Part shown: positions 60,275 through 64,000 of the stretch, piece after piece
Layout: every line of letters starts with the position of its first letter
How positions within the stretch are numbered: position 1 is the stretch's first letter
Source: Ilyomonas sp965277535
GTDB lineage: Bacteria; Bacteroidota; Bacteroidia; Chitinophagales; Chitinophagaceae
Direction: 5' to 3'
Length of the DNA: 64,000 nucleotides
Assembly (NCBI GenBank): GCA_965277535.1
Contig: OZ255825.1
Span: 806,001-870,000 of the forward strand
Notes under the pieces: generated by a model
The model's database searches: none
Told to the model about the DNA's origin: nothing
The model's input: the letters and a program-made list of their open reading frames with translations, nothing else
Program-made: the position numbers and the translations under genes

Positions 60275-61627
60275 TTAAAAACCACTCACAGGCGCAGTAG
60301 AAGTTTGTCTGCCTTGCAAGCGACCACCTTTCATTAAACCATCGTATTGGCGCATTAAAAGGTGTGTTTCTATTTGCTGTAGTGTATCTAAAATAACACC
60401 TACCATAATTAACAATGATGTACCGCCAAAGAAAGAACTGAACACCTGTGTTACGCCTAAACGTTGTGCAAAACCGGGAAGAATACCAACCAATGCGAGA
60501 ATGATAGCACCTGGCAGCGTAATCTTATCCATAATTGCACCGATGTAATCTGCCGTGGGTTGCCCTGGTTTTACGCCGGGAATAAATCCATTGCTACGCT
60601 TTAAATCCTCGCTCATTTGCTTTGGATTAAAAATTAAAGCAGTATAAAGAAATGTAAACGCAATAACCATTACAGCATAAATAACCATGTACCATGCGTT
60701 ACTATGGTCAGAGAACACTTTCACAATACCTTGCGCAGACTCTAAGTTAGTAAACGAAACCAAAGTTGGCAAGAACATGATGGCTTGCGCAAAGATGATA
60801 GGCATTACTCCGGCACTATTTACTTTCAAAGGTAAAAATTGACGGGCGCCTCCGTATTGACGATTGCCAACAATTTGTTTTGCATAATTCACAGGCACTT
60901 TACGAACACCTTGCACCAGGATAATCAATCCAAGGATAATGGCAATCAAAATAGCAATTTCTATTAAGAAAATCAATAAGCCGCCACCGCCGCGTGTTTG
61001 TTTTGCATCAAACTCCTGTATCAAAGCCTGCGGCAATCTGCCCAAAATTCCAATCATGATGATGATGGAAGTTCCGTTGCCCAAACCTTTGTCCTGAATT
61101 TTTTCACCCAGCCACATCACGAATAGAGTACCAGCCGTAAGTACGAAAATTGTTGATATAAAAAAATAAGGTGCATAAGAAGGTATTAAAGCTTCGGCAT
61201 AACCCGGCGTTTTTAAATACGCCACATAAGCAGCTGCCTGAAATAAAGTAACGATTACTGTTAAGTAACGCGTCCATTGATTGATTTTCTTTCTGCCGCT
61301 TTCTCCTTCTTTTTGTATTTTTTGCAATTGAGGAACCAATATTGTTGCTAATTGCATGAAGATAGAAGCCGAAATATAAGGCATTACGCCAAGCGCAAGT
61401 ATAGAAGCATGAGAAAAACCACCGCCCGCAAACGAGTCGAATAAACCCAACAAACCGTTGTTTTGGGTTTTATTGGCAGCAGTCTGAATAATTGCAGGAT
61501 TTAAACCAGGCAAGATGATTGCGTTGCCTAAACGATAAGTAAATATCAAAGCCAGCGTTACAATGATTTTTGTACGCAGTTCATCAATCGTCCAAATGTT
61601 TCTTAGTGTCTGTACAAACTTTTTCAC
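60275..61627 (-). CDS. secY: Preprotein translocase subunit SecY
   Basis: 450 residues with ten membrane segments, the channel of the Sec translocon. Typical stretches are IIVTLALIFTYRLGNAIILPG, AGGGFSHASILALGVMPYISASIFMQL (plug and pore), and FIPGVKPGQPTADYI near the C-terminus. It lies after rplO in the spc operon, with a 101-base gap holding a hairpin. Confidence 0.97.
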   Translation of the reverse strand: MKKFVQTLRNIWTIDELRTKIIVTLALIFTYRLGNAIILPGLNPAIIQTAANKTQNNGLLGLFDSFAGGGFSHASILALGVMPYISASIFMQLATILVPQLQKIQKEGESGRKKINQWTRYLTVIVTLFQAAAYVAYLKTPGYAEALIPSYAPYFFISTIFVLTAGTLFVMWLGEKIQDKGLGNGTSIIIMIGILGRLPQALIQEFDAKQTRGGGGLLIFLIEIAILIAIILGLIILVQGVRKVPVNYAKQIVGNRQYGGARQFLPLKVNSAGVMPIIFAQAIMFLPTLVSFTNLESAQGIVKVFSDHSNAWYMVIYAVMVIAFTFLYTALIFNPKQMSEDLKRSNGFIPGVKPGQPTADYIGAIMDKITLPGAIILALVGILPGFAQRLGVTQVFSSFFGGTSLLIMVGVILDTLQQIETHLLMRQYDGLMKGGRLQGRQTSTAPVSGF

Positions 61628-61662
61628 TGATCGTGTGTATTGAAGTAAATTTTCTGCAAGCT

Positions 61663-61687
61663 AAAAAACGCATCGCTAAAGGATGCG
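61663..61687 (-). terminator. Hairpin with T tract between rplO and secY
   Basis: On the minus strand CGCATC (61682-61687) pairs with GATGCG (61669-61674), followed by six Ts (61663-61668). It looks like a weak intrinsic terminator or attenuator inside the spc operon, reducing secY relative to ribosomal proteins. Confidence 0.5.
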
Positions 61688-61728
61688 CCTGTTTGCCTAT
61701 TGGGAATGTCTGGCAAATATCGGGAAAA

Positions 61729-62178
61729 TTATTTTATAATTTCAACCGCTCCGCCTGCAGCTTCGATGGCTTCTTTTGCCTTGCCGCTTATCGCATTTAC
61801 TTTGAAAGAAAGTTTAGCTTTTAATTCACCATTGCCTAAAACTTTTACTTTATCGGTTTTGCTGATTAAACCATTGACGTAGAGATTGTCAATCGTTATT
61901 TCTGTAAAACCATATTTTTGACTTAGTACATCTAACTGGCCTAAATTAAAAACTTTGTATTCGATACGATTGTTATTTTTAAAACCGCGTTTTGGCAAAC
62001 GGCGTTGAATAGGCATTTGCCCGCCTTCCATTGAGTTTCTACGGCTATAACCGGCACGGCTTTGATGACCTTTATTACCTTTTGTTGAAGTACCGCCTTT
62101 ACCACTGGCTTCACCGCGGCCAAGACGTTTTTGTTTGTGGGTAGAACCTTCTGCAGGTTGCAGTGTGTGTAGTTTCAT
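61729..62178 (-). CDS. rplO: Ribosomal protein L15
   Basis: 149 residues. MKLHTLQPAEGSTHKQKRLGRGEASGKGGT and KGHQSRAGYSRR are the conserved Gly/Arg/Lys-rich N-terminus of L15, which threads through the 23S rRNA. It is placed between rpmD and secY as in other bacteria. Confidence 0.97.
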   Translation of the reverse strand: MKLHTLQPAEGSTHKQKRLGRGEASGKGGTSTKGNKGHQSRAGYSRRNSMEGGQMPIQRRLPKRGFKNNNRIEYKVFNLGQLDVLSQKYGFTEITIDNLYVNGLISKTDKVKVLGNGELKAKLSFKVNAISGKAKEAIEAAGGAVEIIK

Positions 62179-62247
62179 TTTTGTTTGATTTTATACTTAA
62201 CGGGAAAATCGTCCCTCGCGTTTGGTTAATAATTTGTGATTTAGGAT

Positions 62248-62430
62248 TTATCCTAATTCTTCAACTGTTACTAAATGATTTACTTTGGTAATCATACCTA
62301 AAATTTGCGGAGTAGCTTCTACTTCCTTTGTAGCATGAAGCTTGGTTAAACCTAAGGCTTTAAGCGTATTTTTCTGACGCTCTGAACGGTCAATTCCGCT
62401 TTTTACTTGTGTGATTTTAATTTTTGCCAT
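62248..62430 (-). CDS. rpmD: Ribosomal protein L30
   Basis: 60 residues from MAKIKITQVKSGIDR, with the L30 pattern LKALGLTKLHATKEV and a short C-terminus typical of bacterial L30. An upstream ATG at 62484 is out of keeping with the family. It lies between rpsE and rplO. Confidence 0.96.
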   Translation of the reverse strand: MAKIKITQVKSGIDRSERQKNTLKALGLTKLHATKEVEATPQILGMITKVNHLVTVEELG

Positions 62431-62516
62431 AACCTGTCGGAAACATTTTAAGCTACAAAATATGAATTTATTGAACGATTCCAAACTCTGCGTCGTTGCA
62501 GACTTGCAGGTTTAGA

Positions 62517-63038
62517 TTATCCATTGAACACTTTCTTTAATTGGATATTGCGGTTCTTCGCTACTTCTATCGGCTCGCGCAACATGGTTAAAGCCTTTAA
62601 TGTTGCTTTAACCACATTGTGTGGATTGGCAGAACCCAAGCTTTTTGCAAGTACATCGGTAATGCCGGCACTCTCTAACACTGCACGCATGCTTCCTCCA
62701 GCAATTACGCCTGTACCATGTGCAGCGGGTTTAATTAGAACTTTTGCAGCTCCTTCTTTGGCTAACTGATCGTGCGGAATGGTTCCATGCATAATAGGAA
62801 CCTTAACCAAGTTCTTTTTTGCATCTTCAATGCCTTTGGTAATGGCTTCCTGTACTTCTTTAGCTTTACCTAAACCCTGACCAACTACGCCACCTTCATT
62901 GCCTACTACAACCAATGCAGAGAACGAAAATGTACGGCCGCCTTTAGTGGTTTTTACCACGCGGTTAATGGAAACTACTTTTTCTTTAAGTTCCACATCG
63001 CCGCTGGCTTTTACTTTATTTGAAATTACTTTTGACAT
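62517..63038 (-). CDS. rpsE: Ribosomal protein S5
   Basis: 173 residues. The N-terminal double-stranded-RNA-like domain includes VVKTTKGGRTFSFSALVVVG and GVVGQGLGKAKEVQEAI; the C-terminal domain has GTGVIAGGSMRAVLESAGI. S5 lies at the decoding-site side of the small subunit. Standard position in the spc operon. Confidence 0.97.
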   Translation of the reverse strand: MSKVISNKVKASGDVELKEKVVSINRVVKTTKGGRTFSFSALVVVGNEGGVVGQGLGKAKEVQEAITKGIEDAKKNLVKVPIMHGTIPHDQLAKEGAAKVLIKPAAHGTGVIAGGSMRAVLESAGITDVLAKSLGSANPHNVVKATLKALTMLREPIEVAKNRNIQLKKVFNG

Positions 63039-63117
63039 CCTACTGATTTGTGATTTATGAACGATGATTTATGATTGGCTGATGTTTGGTTTCACTCAGA
63101 AATCGTAAACCAAAAAT

Positions 63118-63471
63118 CTAAAATTGAAGACCACCTTCACGTGCACCCTCTGCAGCCGCTTTTACACGACCATGATATAAGTAACCGCTTCTATCGAAAA
63201 CTACACTGGTTACACCAAGTTCAGTTGCTTTACGGGCAATGGCAGTACCTGCCAACTTTGCTTTGTTTGTTTTTGTGCCGGTTTGCGCTTCAATGTCTTT
63301 GTCTTTGGTTGATGCGCCTGTAATTGTTTTTCCGCTTGCATCATCAATAAGCTGAAGATAAACAGCCGTATTGCTGCGAAATACAGACAGACGTGGCTTT
63401 TGCGCCGTACCTGCTATATTCTTACGAATGCGGTAATGTATCTTTTTTCTTCTTATTCCTTTTGTGTTCAT
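63118..63471 (-). CDS. rplR: Ribosomal protein L18
   Basis: 117 residues, binding 5S rRNA. The basic N-terminus (RRKKIHYRIRKNIAGTAQKPRLSVFRS) and the end FDRSGYLYHGRVKAAAEGAREGGL are diagnostic. It lies between rplF and rpsE with short gaps that carry GATTTATGATTT-like low-complexity sequence. Confidence 0.97.
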   Translation of the reverse strand: MNTKGIRRKKIHYRIRKNIAGTAQKPRLSVFRSNTAVYLQLIDDASGKTITGASTKDKDIEAQTGTKTNKAKLAGTAIARKATELGVTSVVFDRSGYLYHGRVKAAAEGAREGGLQF

Positions 63472-63565
63472 TGTTCTTTATTTATGCTTTCCTGATACTG
63501 CCAGGAAAATGAAAAGAATCGTATTAAAACTGTTGCTAACTGCATTCTTTAAAACTGCAATTTTA

Positions 63566-64000
63566 TTATTTACCAGCCGCTTTACCAGCTTTCCGGCGAA
63601 CCACTTCATTCGTATATTTAACACCCTTTCCTTTGTACGGCTCCGGTTTGCGAAGGCTACGCAATTTAGCAGCTACCTGACCTAACAATTGCTTGTCGGT
63701 TCCTTCCAACATAATCTTTGGATTCTGACCTTTCAAAGTTTCTGTCGCCACTTTCAGTTCTTTAGGAATTTCAAAGATGATATTATGAGAATAACCCAAA
63801 GAAAGATCCAGTGTATTGCCTGTGTTGGCAGCTTTGTAACCTACACCTACCAATTCCAGGTCTTTCTTGTAGCCATCTGTTACACCTTTTACCAGATTAG
63901 AAAGCAATGAGCGATACAAACCATGCATGGCACGATGACGAATCTGGTCAGTTGCACGGGTTAAGTTAATTTCATTGTCTTTCACTTGAACCGTGATATC
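63566..64000 (-). CDS. rplF: Ribosomal protein L6, C-terminal part (runs off window)
   Basis: The frame is open to the right edge, giving about 144 residues of an expected 180. ITVQVKDNEINLTRA at the edge, then HGLYRSLLSNLVKGVTDGYKKDLELVGVGYKA, YSHNIIFEIPKEL and RSLRKPEPYKGKGVKYTNEVVRRKAGKAA are the second half of L6, at the GTPase-associated region of the large subunit. The first residues lie beyond the window. Confidence 0.96.
   Translation of the reverse strand, partial: DITVQVKDNEINLTRATDQIRHRAMHGLYRSLLSNLVKGVTDGYKKDLELVGVGYKAANTGNTLDLSLGYSHNIIFEIPKELKVATETLKGQNPKIMLEGTDKQLLGQVAAKLRSLRKPEPYKGKGVKYTNEVVRRKAGKAAGK

Noticed and set aside
1..64000. CRISPR array, prophage or complete insertion sequence
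   Set aside because: No regularly spaced direct repeats, no cas, integrase or transposase genes are seen; the mobile-type features are limited to short palindromes and the GIY-YIG/tRNA locus.

Overview
The window looks like a chromosomal piece of a Bacteroidota genome, most likely family Chitinophagaceae or a close relative. The signs are an Oar-like TonB receptor, a protein with a type IX secretion (T9SS) sorting tail, DUF4783, YfhO, PcrB-type and YtxJ proteins, absence of Shine-Dalgarno sequences, and promoters of the Bacteroidota form TTTG-N19/20-TAnnTTTG. The family-level placement is inference; no rRNA gene is present.

Layout. 1-5277 (minus): the 5' part of a polyprenyl sugar-phosphate transferase, a Gfo/Idh/MocA oxidoreductase and an Oar-like outer-membrane protein. 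5643-11376 (plus): a compact operon for a periplasmic molybdenum aldehyde oxidoreductase (PaoA, PaoB, PaoC) with its XdhC-type chaperone and a MocA-type nucleotidyltransferase. 11715-15927 (plus): xylA, xylB, uxuA for xylose and glucuronate-derived carbon, with a LacI-type operator upstream. 16061-20532: tRNA-Asp, accA, a DUF4783 protein, gpmI, an alpha/beta hydrolase. 20764-31698: an Lhr-type repair helicase, a two-gene 5'-nucleotidase, dnaA, topA, a transglutaminase-fold protein and dps. 31810-38343: a glycan block (three glycosyltransferases, an epimerase-like protein, a YfhO membrane protein). 38613-46636: asd behind a leader peptide and attenuator, GNAT, a lipoprotein, GH25 lysozyme, T9SS M1 peptidase, PcrB-like prenyltransferase, cca. 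46851-57871: PpiD-like foldase, SCO, MerC, TrmN6, a saccharopine-dehydrogenase-like enzyme, hscB, a rearranged tRNA-Leu locus, pdxJ, aminoadipate-semialdehyde-type dehydrogenase, small proteins, YtxJ. 58036-64000 (minus): a flavoprotein, map, secY and the end of the spc ribosomal operon (rplO, rpmD, rpsE, rplR, partial rplF).

The gene content is mostly ordinary. The unusual material is at nucleotide level: (1) a 12-base motif, GGCAAAAACAAA, found 16 times exactly, in all three codon frames and between genes; (2) a tRNA-Leu locus with a damaged copy carrying two exact 20-base near-palindrome insertions, a frameshifted GIY-YIG gene and an intact copy; (3) a leader peptide rich in aspartate-family amino acids plus mutually exclusive hairpins before asd; (4) five genes whose -7 element ends only 4-5 bases before the start codon, suggesting leaderless mRNAs; (5) an in-frame stop near the start of dps; (6) intergenic-type palindromes, one of them inserted in frame in a helicase gene. 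All counts were made by eye from the sequence.
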